From: Pseudomonas resinovorans NBRC 106553
Lineage (GTDB): Bacteria > Pseudomonadota > Gammaproteobacteria > Pseudomonadales > Pseudomonadaceae
Assembly (NCBI RefSeq): GCF_000412695.1
Contig: NC_021499.1
Location: 2,294,001 to 2,358,000, forward strand
Length of the DNA stretch: 64,000 bases
Reading direction: 5' to 3'
Positions 30,776-41,260 of this stretch are shown here, one piece after another. The notes beneath the pieces are model-generated. The model did not search any database and had not been told where the DNA came from. It worked only from the letters and a program-made list of their open reading frames with translations. Position 1 is the first letter of the stretch. Each line of letters starts with the position of its first letter. Both the position numbers and the translations under genes were made by a program.

Positions 30776-32224
30776 GTGACTCAGAAGCCCGACCAGTGTC
30801 TCGGTGAATGGATCGATCGTGAAGCCCTCGCGGAAGCCATGATTCCGATGATTGGCCAGCTGTATCGCAACAACAATGTTGTGACCTCGATCTATGGCCG
30901 TGGCCTGATCAATCGCTCCGTGATCGCCATCCTCAAGGCCCACCGTTTTGCCCGTCATCGCCTGACGGACGAGGCCGAGCTGTCGGTCCACGAAACCTTC
31001 CCGATCCTCAAGGCCATGAGCGAGCTCAAGCTGGGCGCCGCCTCCGTGGACCTGGGCAAGATGGTCGCCAAGTTCAAGTCCGAAGGTAACGGCCGCAGCA
31101 TCGAGCAGTTCACCAAGGACGAGCTGGCCGATGTAGTCGGCAAGCAGAGCGCTTCCGCTCGTGAAGGCACTGACGTCGTCCTGTACGGTTTCGGTCGTAT
31201 CGGCCGCCTGCTGGCACGCATCCTGATCGAGAAGACCGGTGGCGGCGACGGCCTGCGCCTGCGCGCCATCGTGGTGCGCAAGGGTGCCGAGAATGACCTG
31301 GTCAAGCGCGCCAGCCTGCTGCGCCGCGACTCCGTTCACGGCCCGTTTGATGGCACCATCGTCATCGACGAAGAAAACAACACCCTGACCGCCAACGGCA
31401 ACCTGATCCAGGTGATCTACTCCAACGATCCCGCCTCGATCGACTACACCGCCTACGGCATCAAGAACGCCCTGCTGGTGGACAACACCGGCAAATGGCG
31501 CGACGCCGAAGGCCTGGGCCAGCACCTCAAGTGCCCGGGTATCGACCGCGTCGTCCTGACCGCTCCTGGCAAGGGTGCCCTGAAGAACATCGTTCACGGC
31601 ATCAACCACGGCGAAATCAGCGCTGACGACAAGATCGTTTCCGCCGCTTCCTGCACCACCAACGCCATCGTGCCGGTGCTCAAGGCGGTCGACGACCAGT
31701 ACGGCATCGTCAACGGCCACGTCGAAACCGTTCACTCGTACACCAACGACCAGAACCTGATCGACAACTTCCACAAGGGCAGCCGCCGTGGTCGCAGCGC
31801 TCCGCTGAACATGGTGATCACCGAGACCGGCGCCGCCACCGCAGCCGCCAAGGCTCTGCCGGTGCTCAAGGGCAAGCTGACCGGCAACGCCATTCGCGTG
31901 CCGACGCCGAACGTCTCCATGGCCATCCTCAACCTGAACCTGGAGAAGGCCACCAACCGCGACGAGATCAACGAATACCTGCGCCAGATGGCCATGCATT
32001 CGGATCTGCACAAGCAGATCGACTACGTTTCGTCCCAGGAAGTGGTGTCGTCCGACTTCGTCGGCTCCCGCCACGCCGGTGTGGTCGATGCCGAAGCCAC
32101 CATCTGCAACGATAACCGCGTCGTCCTCTACGTCTGGTACGACAACGAGTTCGGTTACAGCTGCCAGGTGGTACGCGTGATGGAAGACATGGCCGGGGTC
32201 AACCCGCCGTCCTTCCCGCGCTAA
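30776..32224 (+). CDS. gap: Glyceraldehyde-3-phosphate dehydrogenase, long form with N-terminal extension
   Basis: A 482-residue protein (488 if ATG 30758 is used). The GAPDH core begins at about residue 125 with VVLYGFGRIGRLLARILIE; catalytic cysteine is in SAASCTTNAIVPVLKAV and the histidine further on, with YDNEFGYSCQVVR near the end. The first 125 residues are an extra helical domain found in one GAPDH type of gammaproteobacteria; its role is not known. GTG 30776 is chosen because GGAAGG lies 8 bases before it, whereas ATG 30758 has no ribosome site. A terminator follows at 32241. Confidence 0.9.
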   Translation: MTQKPDQCLGEWIDREALAEAMIPMIGQLYRNNNVVTSIYGRGLINRSVIAILKAHRFARHRLTDEAELSVHETFPILKAMSELKLGAASVDLGKMVAKFKSEGNGRSIEQFTKDELADVVGKQSASAREGTDVVLYGFGRIGRLLARILIEKTGGGDGLRLRAIVVRKGAENDLVKRASLLRRDSVHGPFDGTIVIDEENNTLTANGNLIQVIYSNDPASIDYTAYGIKNALLVDNTGKWRDAEGLGQHLKCPGIDRVVLTAPGKGALKNIVHGINHGEISADDKIVSAASCTTNAIVPVLKAVDDQYGIVNGHVETVHSYTNDQNLIDNFHKGSRRGRSAPLNMVITETGAATAAAKALPVLKGKLTGNAIRVPTPNVSMAILNLNLEKATNRDEINEYLRQMAMHSDLHKQIDYVSSQEVVSSDFVGSRHAGVVDAEATICNDNRVVLYVWYDNEFGYSCQVVRVMEDMAGVNPPSFPR

Positions 32225-32240
32225 GCCAACGCGTCACGAG

Positions 32241-32266
32241 AACGGGAGCTTTCGGGCTCCCGTTTT
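32241..32266 (+). terminator. Rho-independent terminator after gap
   Basis: Arms AACGGGAGC and GCTCCCGTT with a short loop and a T run, 16 bp after the gap stop codon. Confidence 0.9.
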
Positions 32267-32317
32267 TCATTTTTGCGTCTGTAATCCAACAACTGGAATC
32301 ACTTGGGGATTTCCCGG

Positions 32318-33715
32318 ATGGAAGGACATCACCTTCACCAAGGGCCGCTCAAAAGGGGCCTGAAAAACCGTCACATCCAGCTAATCGCGCTGGGCGGCGC
32401 CATCGGTACCGGCCTGTTCCTGGGTTCGGCCGGGGTGCTCAAGTCGGCGGGCCCGTCGATGATCCTCGGCTACGCCATCGCCGGTTTCTTCGCGTTCCTG
32501 ATCATGCGCCAGCTGGGCGAAATGATCGTCGAAGAACCCGTTGCAGGTTCGTTCAGCCACTTCGCCCATAAGTACTGGGGTGGCTACGCCGGCTTCCTGT
32601 CCGGCTGGAACTACTGGGTGCTCTACGTGCTGGTGGGCATGGCCGAGCTGACGGCGGTGGGCAAGTACATCCAGTTCTGGTGGCCCGAGGTGCCCACCTG
32701 GGTGTCGGCGGCGGCGTTCTTCGTGCTGATCAACCTGATCAACCTGGCCAACGTGAAGGTGTTCGGCGAGGCGGAGTTCTGGTTCGCGCTGATCAAGGTG
32801 GTGGCCATCATCGGCATGATCGTCCTGGGCATCTACATGCTGGTCAGTGGCACCGGCGGTCCGCAGGCCTCGGTGGACAACCTCTGGAGTCATGGCGGCT
32901 TCTTCCCCAACGGTATCGAAGGCCTGGTGATGGTGTTGGCCATCATCATGTTCTCCTTCGGCGGCCTGGAGCTGGTGGGTATCACCGCCGCCGAGGCCAG
33001 CGAGCCGAAGAAGGTGATCCCCAAGGCGATCAACCAGGTGATCTACCGCATCCTGATCTTCTATATCGGCGCCCTCAGCGTGCTGCTGATGCTCTACCCC
33101 TGGGACAAGCTGCTGGAGACCCTGGGCGCCGCCGGCGACCCGTACAGCGGCAGCCCCTTCGTGCAGATCTTCTCGCTGATCGGTAGCGATACCGCTGCAC
33201 ACATCCTCAACTTCGTGGTGCTCACGGCGGCCCTGTCGGTCTACAACAGCGGCGTCTACTGCAACAGCCGGATGCTCTACGGCCTGGCCGAGCAGGGCAA
33301 CGCGCCCAAGGCGCTGATGAAGGTGGACGACCGTGGCGTGCCGGTGCTGGCCATCGGCTTGTCGGCGCTGATCACCCTGCTCTGCGTGGTGGTCAACTAC
33401 CTGGCCCCGCAGAAGGCCCTGGAGCTGCTGATGGCGCTGGTGGTGGCCGCCCTGGTGATTAACTGGGCGATGATCAGCCTGTCTCACCTGATGTTCCGCA
33501 AGCAGATGGACGCCCAGGGTATCCAGCCGTTCTTCAAGGCGCTCTGGTACCCGTTCGGCAACTACCTGTGCCTGGCCTTCGTGGCGCTGATCCTGGGTGT
33601 GATGCTGATGATTCCGGGCATCAACATCTCGGTCTATGCCATTCCGTTCTGGCTCGGCCTGCTCGCCGTCTGCTACTACTTCAAGCGCACCGCCGAGCGG
33701 GCTGTCGCTCACTGA
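32318..33715 (+). CDS. aroP: Aromatic amino acid permease AroP (APC family)
   Basis: A 465-residue transporter with 12 predicted hydrophobic helices. The APC family start is clear (GLKNRHIQLIALGGAIGTGLFLGS), with GEMIVEEPVAGSFSHFAHKYWG and FSFGGLELVGITAAEASEPKKVIPKAI in the middle. The best family match I recognise is AroP, proton-driven uptake of Phe, Tyr and Trp, but substrate cannot be settled against related amino acid permeases. Start at 32318 is chosen over 32303 because it directly precedes the cytoplasmic tail of this family. A terminator follows. Confidence 0.88.
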   Translation: MEGHHLHQGPLKRGLKNRHIQLIALGGAIGTGLFLGSAGVLKSAGPSMILGYAIAGFFAFLIMRQLGEMIVEEPVAGSFSHFAHKYWGGYAGFLSGWNYWVLYVLVGMAELTAVGKYIQFWWPEVPTWVSAAAFFVLINLINLANVKVFGEAEFWFALIKVVAIIGMIVLGIYMLVSGTGGPQASVDNLWSHGGFFPNGIEGLVMVLAIIMFSFGGLELVGITAAEASEPKKVIPKAINQVIYRILIFYIGALSVLLMLYPWDKLLETLGAAGDPYSGSPFVQIFSLIGSDTAAHILNFVVLTAALSVYNSGVYCNSRMLYGLAEQGNAPKALMKVDDRGVPVLAIGLSALITLLCVVVNYLAPQKALELLMALVVAALVINWAMISLSHLMFRKQMDAQGIQPFFKALWYPFGNYLCLAFVALILGVMLMIPGINISVYAIPFWLGLLAVCYYFKRTAERAVAH

Positions 33716-33735
33716 GACAGCCCGCTTGTCGCAAC

Positions 33736-33769
33736 GAAACGGGAGCCCTTGGCTCCCGTTTCCTTTTTT
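33736..33769 (+). terminator. Rho-independent terminator after aroP
   Basis: GAAACGGGAGCC and GGCTCCCGTTTC arms separated by a small loop, then a T run; 21 bp past the aroP stop. Confidence 0.9.
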
Positions 33770-34030
33770 GCGCCTGGTGCCCGGTTGGTCAGCGGGGCAG
33801 GGTGGGATCGGATCGTGCCGACCCACTGTTCAGAACTGGACGCCTTGCTGCCTGTTGTTTCCTAAGACGCTGAAAAGTAAAGGCTTGGGTGGCGAGGGGG
33901 AGTCGGGCTCTCTATAATTCGCCGTTTAATCGTTCCGAACTCAGCACATCCGTACTAGGTAGACCTGGTGCGGTGGCATGCATTTGCCGATGGGCTGGGA
34001 CGGGCAGCATTTCTGTCTCAGGCGAAACCT
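33770..34030 (+). promoter_or_regulatory. nqr operon leader with possible promoter
   Basis: No gene is seen between aroP and nqrA. TATAAT at 33913-33918 is a perfect -10 element in an AT-rich spot; the closest -35-like TTGGGT (33885-33890) is 22 bp away, too far for a standard promoter, so it may depend on an activator. The transcript would have a leader of about 110 bases. Confidence 0.4.
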
Positions 34031-35368
34031 ATGATCAGAATCAAGCGTGGACTGGACCTTCCAGTGGCGGGTGAGCCAGTCCAACGAATCGAGGACGGGC
34101 GCCCGGTTCGCAGCATTGCCGTCATCGGCTTCGACTACCACGGCATGAAACCGACCATGGACGTCCAGGTGGGGGACCGGGTCAAGCTCGGTCAACCGCT
34201 GTTCGCCGACAAGCGGAACCCGGGCGTGATCTACACGGCCCCGGGCGCCGGCGTGATCAGTGCCATTCACCGGGGCGAGCAGCGCGTGCTGCAGTCGGTG
34301 GTGATCGACCTCGAAGGCGACGACGAAGTCCATTTCGAGCACTACTCCGCCGAGCAGATCGACCAGCTGGACCCGCAACAAGTGCGCGACAACCTAGTGC
34401 GGTCCGGTCTCTGGACCGCTCTGCGTACCCGGCCATTCAGCGCCGTGCCGGCCATCGACGCCACACCCAGCTCGATCTTCGTCACCGCCATGGATACCCA
34501 CCCACTGGCCGCCGATCCGCGCCTGGTGATCGACGAGCATGCCGCGGACTTCGAGCAGGGCCTCAAGGTCCTCGCCCGCCTGGCCCGGGTGTTCCTCTGC
34601 AAGGCCGATGGCTCCGCGCTGCCAGGCGAAGGCCTGGCCCAGGTGCGCAGCGAGTCCTTCGCCGGACCGCACCCGGCTGGCCTGCCCGGTACCCATATCC
34701 ATTTCCTCGATCCGGTGAGCGCCAACAAGAGCGTCTGGCACATCGGCTACCAGGACGTGATCGCCATCGGCAAGCTGTTCGCCAGCGGCCGTCTCTGGGT
34801 CGAGCGTGTGGTGTCCCTGGCCGGCCCGGTGGTGGAGAACCCTCGCCTGGTGCGCACCCGCCTGGGCGCCAGCCTGGAAGAACTCACCGCCGGCGAGCTC
34901 AAGCCCGGCGCCAACCGCGTGGTCTCCGGCTCCCTGCTGGGTGGCCGCACGTCCCGTGGGGCTTGCGCCTACCTCGGCCGCTATCACCAGCAGGTGTCCT
35001 GCCTCACCGAGGGCAATGACCGCGAGTTGCTGCACTACCTGCGCGCCGGGGTGAACAAGCACTCGGTGCTCAATATCTTCGTTTCCAGACTGCTGGGCGC
35101 CCGCAAGCTGCCGTTCAGCACCACCACCAACGGCAGCCCGCGCGCCATGGTGCCGGTAGGCAACTACGAGGCCGTGATGCCGCTGGATATCCTGCCCACC
35201 CAGCTGCTGCGCTACCTGATCGTCGGCGACACCGAAATGGCGCAGAAGCTCGGTTGCCTGGAACTGGACGAAGAAGACCTGGCGCTGTGCAGCTATGTCT
35301 GCGCCGGCAAGTACGAGTACGGCCCGATCCTGCGGGACAACCTCAGCCGTATCGAAAAGGAGGGCTGA
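34031..35368 (+). CDS. nqrA: Na+-translocating NADH:quinone reductase subunit A
   Basis: A 445-residue peripheral subunit that takes part in quinone binding. The N-terminus [16 protein letters not shown] and [28 protein letters not shown] are characteristic. First gene of nqrABCDEF; nqrB starts just after its stop. ATG at 34031 gives the normal length; upstream in-frame codons to 33968 are in the leader. Confidence 0.96.
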   Translation: MIRIKRGLDLPVAGEPVQRIEDGRPVRSIAVIGFDYHGMKPTMDVQVGDRVKLGQPLFADKRNPGVIYTAPGAGVISAIHRGEQRVLQSVVIDLEGDDEVHFEHYSAEQIDQLDPQQVRDNLVRSGLWTALRTRPFSAVPAIDATPSSIFVTAMDTHPLAADPRLVIDEHAADFEQGLKVLARLARVFLCKADGSALPGEGLAQVRSESFAGPHPAGLPGTHIHFLDPVSANKSVWHIGYQDVIAIGKLFASGRLWVERVVSLAGPVVENPRLVRTRLGASLEELTAGELKPGANRVVSGSLLGGRTSRGACAYLGRYHQQVSCLTEGNDRELLHYLRAGVNKHSVLNIFVSRLLGARKLPFSTTTNGSPRAMVPVGNYEAVMPLDILPTQLLRYLIVGDTEMAQKLGCLELDEEDLALCSYVCAGKYEYGPILRDNLSRIEKEG

Positions 35369-35369
35369 G

Positions 35370-36581
35370 ATGGGCCTGCGTAAATTCCTCGACCGTATCG
35401 AGCACAACTTCGAGCAGGGCGGCCGCTATGAAAAGTGGTACGCCCTCTATGAAGCGGTGGACACCTTCTTCTACCGCCCCGCCAGCGTGACCCGCACCAC
35501 TGCCCATGTGCGCGACGGCATCGACCTCAAGCGGATGATGATCACCGTCTGGCTCTGCACCTTCCCGGCCATGTTCTTCGGCATGTGGAACGTCGGCTAC
35601 CAGGCCAACCTGGTCTTCGCCCAGAGCCCGGACCTGCTGGCGGCCCAGGACGGCTGGCGCTTCGCCCTGATCGGTTCCCTGGCAGGCTTCGACCCCAACA
35701 GCCTGTGGGACAACTTCATCCAGGGCGCCGCCTGGTTCCTGCCCATCTACGCAGTGACCTTCATCGTCGGCGGTTTCTGGGAAGTGCTGTTCGCCTCCAT
35801 TCGCCGCCATGAAGTGAACGAAGGCTTCTTCGTTACCTCGGTGCTCTTCGCCCTGACCCTGCCGCCGAGCATTCCGCTCTGGCAGGTGGCCCTCGGCATC
35901 AGCTTCGGCGTGGTGCTGGGCAAGGAAGTCTTCGGCGGTACCGGCAAGAACTTCCTCAACCCGGCCCTGGCCGGTCGCGCCTTCCTGTTCTTCGCCTACC
36001 CGGCGCAGATTTCCGGGGATGCGGTGTGGACCGCGGTGGACGGCTTCGCCGGTGCCACCTCGCTGAGCCTCGGCGCCGCTGGCGGCGTCGAGAACATCGT
36101 CGGTCACGGCATCACCTGGATGGATGCCTTCCTCGGCACCATCCAGGGTTCCATCGGCGAGACCAGCACCCTGGCCATCCTCATCGGCGGCGGCGTGCTG
36201 CTGGTGACCCGTATCGCCGCCTGGCGCATCGTCGCCGGCGTGATGCTGGGCATGATCGCCACCAGCTGGCTGTTCAACGCCATCGGCTCCGAGACCAATC
36301 CGATGTTCGCCATGCCCTGGTACTGGCACCTGGTCCTGGGCGGCTTCGCCTTCGGCATGATGTTCATGGCCACCGACCCGGTGTCGGCCTCCATGACCAA
36401 CACCGGCAAATGGCTGTTCGGCGCGCTGATCGGCCTGATGGTGGTGCTGATCCGCGTGGTCAACCCGGCCTTCCCGGAAGGCATGATGCTGGCGATCCTC
36501 TTCGCCAACCTGTTCGCGCCGCTGATCGACCATTTCGTCGTCCAGGCCAATATCAAGCGGAGGCTGGCACGCAATGGCTGA
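35370..36581 (+). CDS. nqrB: Na+-NQR subunit B
   Basis: A 403-residue integral membrane subunit with about 10 helices that holds riboflavin and a covalent FMN. The flavinylation motif [10 protein letters not shown] carries the attachment threonine, about T230. It is the main quinone- and Na+-handling subunit. The start follows AAAAGGAGGG. It overlaps nqrC by 8 bp. Confidence 0.96.
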   Translation: MGLRKFLDRIEHNFEQGGRYEKWYALYEAVDTFFYRPASVTRTTAHVRDGIDLKRMMITVWLCTFPAMFFGMWNVGYQANLVFAQSPDLLAAQDGWRFALIGSLAGFDPNSLWDNFIQGAAWFLPIYAVTFIVGGFWEVLFASIRRHEVNEGFFVTSVLFALTLPPSIPLWQVALGISFGVVLGKEVFGGTGKNFLNPALAGRAFLFFAYPAQISGDAVWTAVDGFAGATSLSLGAAGGVENIVGHGITWMDAFLGTIQGSIGETSTLAILIGGGVLLVTRIAAWRIVAGVMLGMIATSWLFNAIGSETNPMFAMPWYWHLVLGGFAFGMMFMATDPVSASMTNTGKWLFGALIGLMVVLIRVVNPAFPEGMMLAILFANLFAPLIDHFVVQANIKRRLARNG

Positions 36582-37362
36582 GCAGAAAGAATCGACTGTC
36601 CGCACCCTGCTGGTGGCCCTGGTGGTCTGTCTGGTGTGCTCGGTGTTCGTCGCCGGCGCCGCCATCGCGCTGAAGCCGGTGCAGGTGGACAACCGTGAGC
36701 TGGACAAGCAACGCAGCATCCTCACCGTCGCCGGCCTGGCCCAGCCGGGCCTGTCCGCCGAGCAGGTGAAGGCGCTCTACGCCGAGCGCATCACCGCGCG
36801 AGTGGTGGACCTGGCCAGCGGCAACTTCACCGACGAGATCCAGGCCGCCGGCTTCGATCCGCTGAAGGCCGCCAAGGACCCGCAGCTTTCCGACGCGCTC
36901 CCGGCGGAGCAGGACATCGCCTCCATCAAGCGCCGCGAGCGTTTCAGCACGGTCTACCTGGTGCAACAGGACGGCCAGTTGCAGACCGTGATCCTGCCGG
37001 TGCGCGGCTACGGCCTCTGGTCGACCCTGTACGGCTTCCTCGCCCTCGAGGGCGACCTGAACACCGTGGTGGGCCTGGGCTTCTACCAGCATGGCGAGAC
37101 CCCGGGTCTTGGCGGTGAGGTGGACAACCCCAAATGGAAGGCGCTGTGGAACGGCAAGAGCCTGTTCGACGAGCAGGGCCAGCTGGCCATCCAGATCATC
37201 AAGGGCAGCGTCGACCCGCAGTCGTCCAACGCCGCCCACAAGGTCGACGGCCTGGCCGGCGCCACGTTGACCAGCAAGGGCGTCAACAACCTGCTGCATT
37301 TCTGGCTCGGCAAGAACGGCTTCGGCCCCTTCCTGGCCAAACTGAATAACGGGGAGGCATGA
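36574..37362 (+). CDS. nqrC: Na+-NQR subunit C
   Basis: A 262-residue subunit with one N-terminal membrane helix (about 12-33) and a periplasmic flavin domain. The motif [10 protein letters not shown] carries the FMN-linked threonine, about T231, the target of ApbE coded at the end of this operon. It overlaps nqrB by 8 bp. Confidence 0.96.
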   Translation: MAEQKESTVRTLLVALVVCLVCSVFVAGAAIALKPVQVDNRELDKQRSILTVAGLAQPGLSAEQVKALYAERITARVVDLASGNFTDEIQAAGFDPLKAAKDPQLSDALPAEQDIASIKRRERFSTVYLVQQDGQLQTVILPVRGYGLWSTLYGFLALEGDLNTVVGLGFYQHGETPGLGGEVDNPKWKALWNGKSLFDEQGQLAIQIIKGSVDPQSSNAAHKVDGLAGATLTSKGVNNLLHFWLGKNGFGPFLAKLNNGEA

Positions 37363-37364
37363 GC

Positions 37365-38036
37365 ATGGCGCAGCAACCCACGATCCGCTCGGTCCTGCTG
37401 GACCCGGTCCTGCACAACAACCCCATCGGCCTGCAGATCCTCGGCATCTGCTCGGCCCTGGCGGTGACGTCCAACCTGAAGACCGCGCTGGTGATGTCGA
37501 TCGCCCTGACCCTGGTGACCGGCTTCTCCAACCTGTTCATCTCGATGATCCGCAGCCAGATCCCGAGCTCCATCCGCATGATCGTGCAGATGGTGATCAT
37601 CGCGTCCCTGGTGATAGTGGTGGACCAGGTGCTCAAGGCCTACGCCTTCAGTCTGTCCAAGCAGCTCTCGGTATTCGTCGGGCTGATCATCACCAACTGC
37701 ATCGTGATGGGCCGCGCGGAGGCCTTCGCGATGGCCAACCCGCCGGTGCTGTCGTTCTTCGACGGCATCGGCAACGGCCTGGGCTACAGCGCCATGCTGA
37801 TCGTCCTCGGCGTCGTTCGCGAGCTGTTCGGCGCAGGCAAGCTGCTGGGCTTCGAAGTGCTGCCGGTGATCAACGATGGCGGCTGGTACCAGCCCAACGG
37901 CCTGCTGCTGCTGCCGCCTTCGGCGTTCTTCCTGATCGGCCTGATCATCTGGGCCCTGCGCAGCTGGAAGACCGAGCAGAAGGAGGCGCCGTCCTACAAG
38001 ATCGCGCCCCAGGTATCCAACAAGGAGGCCTACTGA
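37365..38036 (+). CDS. nqrD: Na+-NQR subunit D
   Basis: A 223-residue membrane subunit with six helices ([31 protein letters not shown] at the start). NqrD and NqrE are related and coordinate an iron site between them inside the membrane. ATG 37365 is preferred to 37359 because GGGGAGG sits 7 bases before it. Its stop overlaps the nqrE start. Confidence 0.96.
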   Translation: MAQQPTIRSVLLDPVLHNNPIGLQILGICSALAVTSNLKTALVMSIALTLVTGFSNLFISMIRSQIPSSIRMIVQMVIIASLVIVVDQVLKAYAFSLSKQLSVFVGLIITNCIVMGRAEAFAMANPPVLSFFDGIGNGLGYSAMLIVLGVVRELFGAGKLLGFEVLPVINDGGWYQPNGLLLLPPSAFFLIGLIIWALRSWKTEQKEAPSYKIAPQVSNKEAY

Positions 38037-38644
38037 TGGAGCATTACCTCAGCCTGTTCGTGAAGGCCGTGTTCGTCGAGAACATGGCGCTCGCGTTCTT
38101 CCTCGGCATGTGCACCTTCATCGCCATTTCCAAGAAGGTGGAAACCGCCATCGGCCTCGGCATCGCCGTGATCGTGGTGCAGGCCATCACGGTGCCGGCC
38201 AACAACCTGCTCTACACGCTGCTGCTGAAAGACGGCGCCCTGGCCTGGGCCGGCCTGCCGGAGGTGGACCTGTCGTTCCTCGGCCTGTTGAGCTACATCG
38301 GCGTGATCGCCGCCATCGTGCAGATCCTCGAGATGCTGCTCGACAAGTATGTGCCCTCGCTCTACAACGCCCTGGGCGTGTTCCTGCCGCTGATCACGGT
38401 GAACTGCGCCATCATGGCCGGCTCGCTGTTCATGGTGGAGCGCGACTACAACCTGGGTGAAAGCGTGGTCTACGGCATCGGCTCCGGCTTCTCCTGGGCG
38501 CTGGCCATCGCACTGCTGGCGGGCATCCGCGAGAAGCTCAAGTACAGCGATGTGCCCGAAGGCCTGCAGGGGCTCGGCATCACCTTCATCACCATCGGCC
38601 TGATGTCCCTCGGCTTCATGTCGTTCTCCGGTGTACAGCTCTAA
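38036..38644 (+). CDS. nqrE: Na+-NQR subunit E
   Basis: A 202-residue membrane subunit with six helices ([28 protein letters not shown]), containing conserved membrane cysteines including C in LGMCTF and in TVNCAIM that take part in the intramembrane iron centre with NqrD. The ATG overlaps the nqrD stop by one base. Confidence 0.96.
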   Translation: MEHYLSLFVKAVFVENMALAFFLGMCTFIAISKKVETAIGLGIAVIVVQAITVPANNLLYTLLLKDGALAWAGLPEVDLSFLGLLSYIGVIAAIVQILEMLLDKYVPSLYNALGVFLPLITVNCAIMAGSLFMVERDYNLGESVVYGIGSGFSWALAIALLAGIREKLKYSDVPEGLQGLGITFITIGLMSLGFMSFSGVQL

Positions 38645-38653
38645 GGAAAGGAC

Positions 38654-39880
38654 ATGCTGAGTTTCGAAATCTTCCTCGCCATCGGCATGTTCACTGCCAT
38701 CGTCCTCGGACTGGTGGTGATCATCCTGGCGGCACGCGCCAAGCTGGTATCCAGCGGCGACGTGAACATCCTGATCAACGGCGAGCGGACCATCACCGTC
38801 CCGGCCGGCGGCAAGCTGCTGCAGACCCTCGCGGCGCAGAACGTCTTCCTCTCGTCCGCCTGCGGCGGCGGCGGCACCTGCGCCCAGTGCAAGTGCATCG
38901 TCGAGAGCGGTGGTGGCGAGATGCTGCCCACCGAGGAATCCCACTTCACCCGCCGCCAGGCGAAGGAAGGCTGGCGCCTGTCCTGCCAGACCCCGGTGAA
39001 GCAGGACATGCACATCGAGGTGCCGGAAGAAGTCTTCGGCGTGAAGAAGTGGGAATGCACGGTGGAGTCCAACCCCAACGTGGCCACCTTCATCAAGGAA
39101 CTGACCCTGCGCCTGCCGGAAGGGGAGAGCGTGGACTTCCGCGCCGGTGGCTACGTGCAGCTGGAGTGCCCGCCGCACCAGGTGGCCTACAAGGACTTCG
39201 ACATCCAGCCGGAATACCGGGGCGACTGGGACAAGTTCAACCAGTGGAAGTACGTGTCCAAGGTGGACGAAACGGTGATCCGCGCCTACTCCATGGCCAA
39301 CTACCCGGACGAGAAGGGCATCGTCAAATTCAACATCCGCATCGCCTCGCCGCCGCCCGGCAAGGATGCGCTGCCCCCGGGGCAGATGTCTTCCTGGGTA
39401 TTCAGCCTCAAGCCCGGTGACAAGGTCACGGTCTATGGTCCCTTCGGCGAGTTCTTCGCCAAGGACACCGATGCCGAGATGGTCTTCATCGGCGGCGGCG
39501 CCGGCATGGCGCCCATGCGCTCGCACATCTTCGACCAGCTCAAGCGCCTCGGCTCCAAGCGCAAGATCAGCTTCTGGTACGGCGCGCGCTCACTGCGCGA
39601 GGCCTTCTACACCGAAGAGTACGACCAGCTGGCCGCCGAGAACCCGAACTTCCAGTGGCACCTGGCGCTGTCCGACCCGCAGCCGGAAGACAACTGGACC
39701 GGCCTCAAGGGCTTCATCCACAACGTGCTCTTCGAGAATTACCTCAAGGACCATCCGGCCCCCGAGGACTGCGAGTTCTACATGTGCGGCCCGCCGATGA
39801 TGAACGCCGCGGTGATCAAGATGCTTCTCGACCTCGGCGTCGAGCGCGAGAACATCCTGCTGGACGATTTCGGTGGCTAG
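38654..39880 (+). CDS. nqrF: Na+-NQR subunit F (NADH dehydrogenase)
   Basis: A 408-residue subunit where electrons enter from NADH. An N-terminal membrane helix is followed by a [2Fe-2S] domain with cysteines in [15 protein letters not shown] and LSCQ, an FAD domain (RAYSMANYP) and an NAD-binding domain ([14 protein letters not shown]). The stop overlaps the start of apbE. ATG follows AAGGAAAGGAC. Confidence 0.97.
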   Translation: MLSFEIFLAIGMFTAIVLGLVVIILAARAKLVSSGDVNILINGERTITVPAGGKLLQTLAAQNVFLSSACGGGGTCAQCKCIVESGGGEMLPTEESHFTRRQAKEGWRLSCQTPVKQDMHIEVPEEVFGVKKWECTVESNPNVATFIKELTLRLPEGESVDFRAGGYVQLECPPHQVAYKDFDIQPEYRGDWDKFNQWKYVSKVDETVIRAYSMANYPDEKGIVKFNIRIASPPPGKDALPPGQMSSWVFSLKPGDKVTVYGPFGEFFAKDTDAEMVFIGGGAGMAPMRSHIFDQLKRLGSKRKISFWYGARSLREAFYTEEYDQLAAENPNFQWHLALSDPQPEDNWTGLKGFIHNVLFENYLKDHPAPEDCEFYMCGPPMMNAAVIKMLLDLGVERENILLDDFGG

Positions 39881-40886
39881 ATCGCTCGTCCTGCTGCTCT
39901 CGGCCAGCCTGCTGCTGGCCGGGTGCGGCGAAACGCTGGAACAGTTCGGCGGCCCCACCATGGGCAGCAGCTATTCGGTGAAATACGTGCGCGGCGCCTC
40001 CGGTCCGTCGGTGGAGCAGGCGCGCGGCGAGGTGGAAGGCATACTGGCCGAGATCGACCGGCAGATGTCCACCTACCGCAACGACTCCGAGGTGGAACGC
40101 TTCAATGCCTTGCCCGCCGGCAGCTGCCTGGCGCTGCCGGGGCCCATGCTGGAGCTGGTGGCCTTCGCCGGGCAGTTGTCGAAGGACAGCGACGGCGCCT
40201 TCGACATGACGGTGGAGCCCTTGCTCAACCTCTGGGGCTTCGGCCCGCAGTCCCGTGGCGACCAGGTGCCCAGCCCTGAGGCCATTGCCGCCGCCAAGGC
40301 CGTTGTGGGCCAGCAGCACCTGACCGTCCGTGGCCAGGAGCTGTGCAAGGACGCCCCCGTGCAGCTCGACTTCAACAGCATCGCCGCCGGCTATGCGGTG
40401 GACCGCGTGGTGGCGCGCCTGGGCGAGCTGGGCGTGGGCAGCGCACTGGTGGAAATCACAGGAGAGCTGAAGGCGGTCGGCCGCAAGCCCGACGGCATGC
40501 CCTGGCGCATCGCCATCGAGGCGCCACGGGATGATCGCCAGGTGGCGCAGAAGATCGTCCAGCTCGATGGGCTGGGCGTTTCCACCTCGGGCGACTACCG
40601 CAACTACTTTGAAAAGAACGGCAAGCGCTATTCCCACACCATCGACCCCAAGACGGGGGCGCCCATCAGCCACAGCCTGGCGGCGGTGACGGTGGTGGAC
40701 GAGTCGGCCCTGCGGGCGGACGGCCTGTCCACCCTGCTGATGGTGCTGGGACCTGAGGCGGGCGAGGCCTATGCTGAACGCCAAGGCATCGCCGCCTTCT
40801 TCGTGACCCGTGCTGGCGAGGGCTTCGTCAGCCATGGCAGCAGCCGTTTCCGCGAGCTGTTCGAGCAACAGGAGAAATCGAAATGA
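39873..40886 (+). CDS. apbE: FAD:protein FMN transferase ApbE (lipoprotein)
   Basis: A 337-residue enzyme that attaches FMN to the threonines of NqrB and NqrC. It has a lipoprotein signal with lipobox LLAGC, placing it at the membrane in the periplasm. Family motifs are [22 protein letters not shown] and the [11 protein letters not shown] segment that binds Mg2+. GTG 39873 overlaps the nqrF stop by 8 bp, which shows translational coupling. It is placed with its substrates in the same operon. Confidence 0.94.
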   Translation: MARSLVLLLSASLLLAGCGETLEQFGGPTMGSSYSVKYVRGASGPSVEQARGEVEGILAEIDRQMSTYRNDSEVERFNALPAGSCLALPGPMLELVAFAGQLSKDSDGAFDMTVEPLLNLWGFGPQSRGDQVPSPEAIAAAKAVVGQQHLTVRGQELCKDAPVQLDFNSIAAGYAVDRVVARLGELGVGSALVEITGELKAVGRKPDGMPWRIAIEAPRDDRQVAQKIVQLDGLGVSTSGDYRNYFEKNGKRYSHTIDPKTGAPISHSLAAVTVVDESALRADGLSTLLMVLGPEAGEAYAERQGIAAFFVTRAGEGFVSHGSSRFRELFEQQEKSK

Positions 40887-41110
40887 CCTTCGTGCTGGTG
40901 TTCCTGATCATGCTGCTGGTGGTGCTGGGCATGGCCGTGGGCGTGATCATGGGCCGCAAACCCATCGCCGGTTCCTGCGGTGGCATCGCCAACCTGGGGA
41001 TAGAGAAGGAGTGCTCTATCTGTGGCGGCAATCGCGAGAAATGCGAAGAAGTGCGCCGCGAGGGCGATGTAGTGGATTCAGAACTCGCCTACGACGCGAC
41101 CAAGCGCTAA
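40883..41110 (+). CDS. nqrM: Na+-NQR maturation protein NqrM
   Basis: A 75-residue protein with one membrane helix (about 3-22) and four cysteines in SCGG...ECSICGG...KCEE. NqrM is needed to assemble the Fe centre of NqrD/NqrE. The ATG overlaps apbE by 4 bp, so it is the last gene of the nqrABCDEF-apbE-nqrM operon. Confidence 0.93.
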   Translation: MTFVLVFLIMLLVVLGMAVGVIMGRKPIAGSCGGIANLGIEKECSICGGNREKCEEVRREGDVVDSELAYDATKR

Positions 41111-41260
41111 TGTGCAGCGCCAAGCGGCTCGGCTAAGCTGCACGCCAGTTCAAGGTCCCGCCAGGGATCGCCGAAACAGGTTCCGAATTCCGCGGTGGCG
41201 AGTGCCGCGGACCTTGCCGGGGGCGCCAGAGGGCGCCCCGGCCCGTTATGAGGAGTAAGC

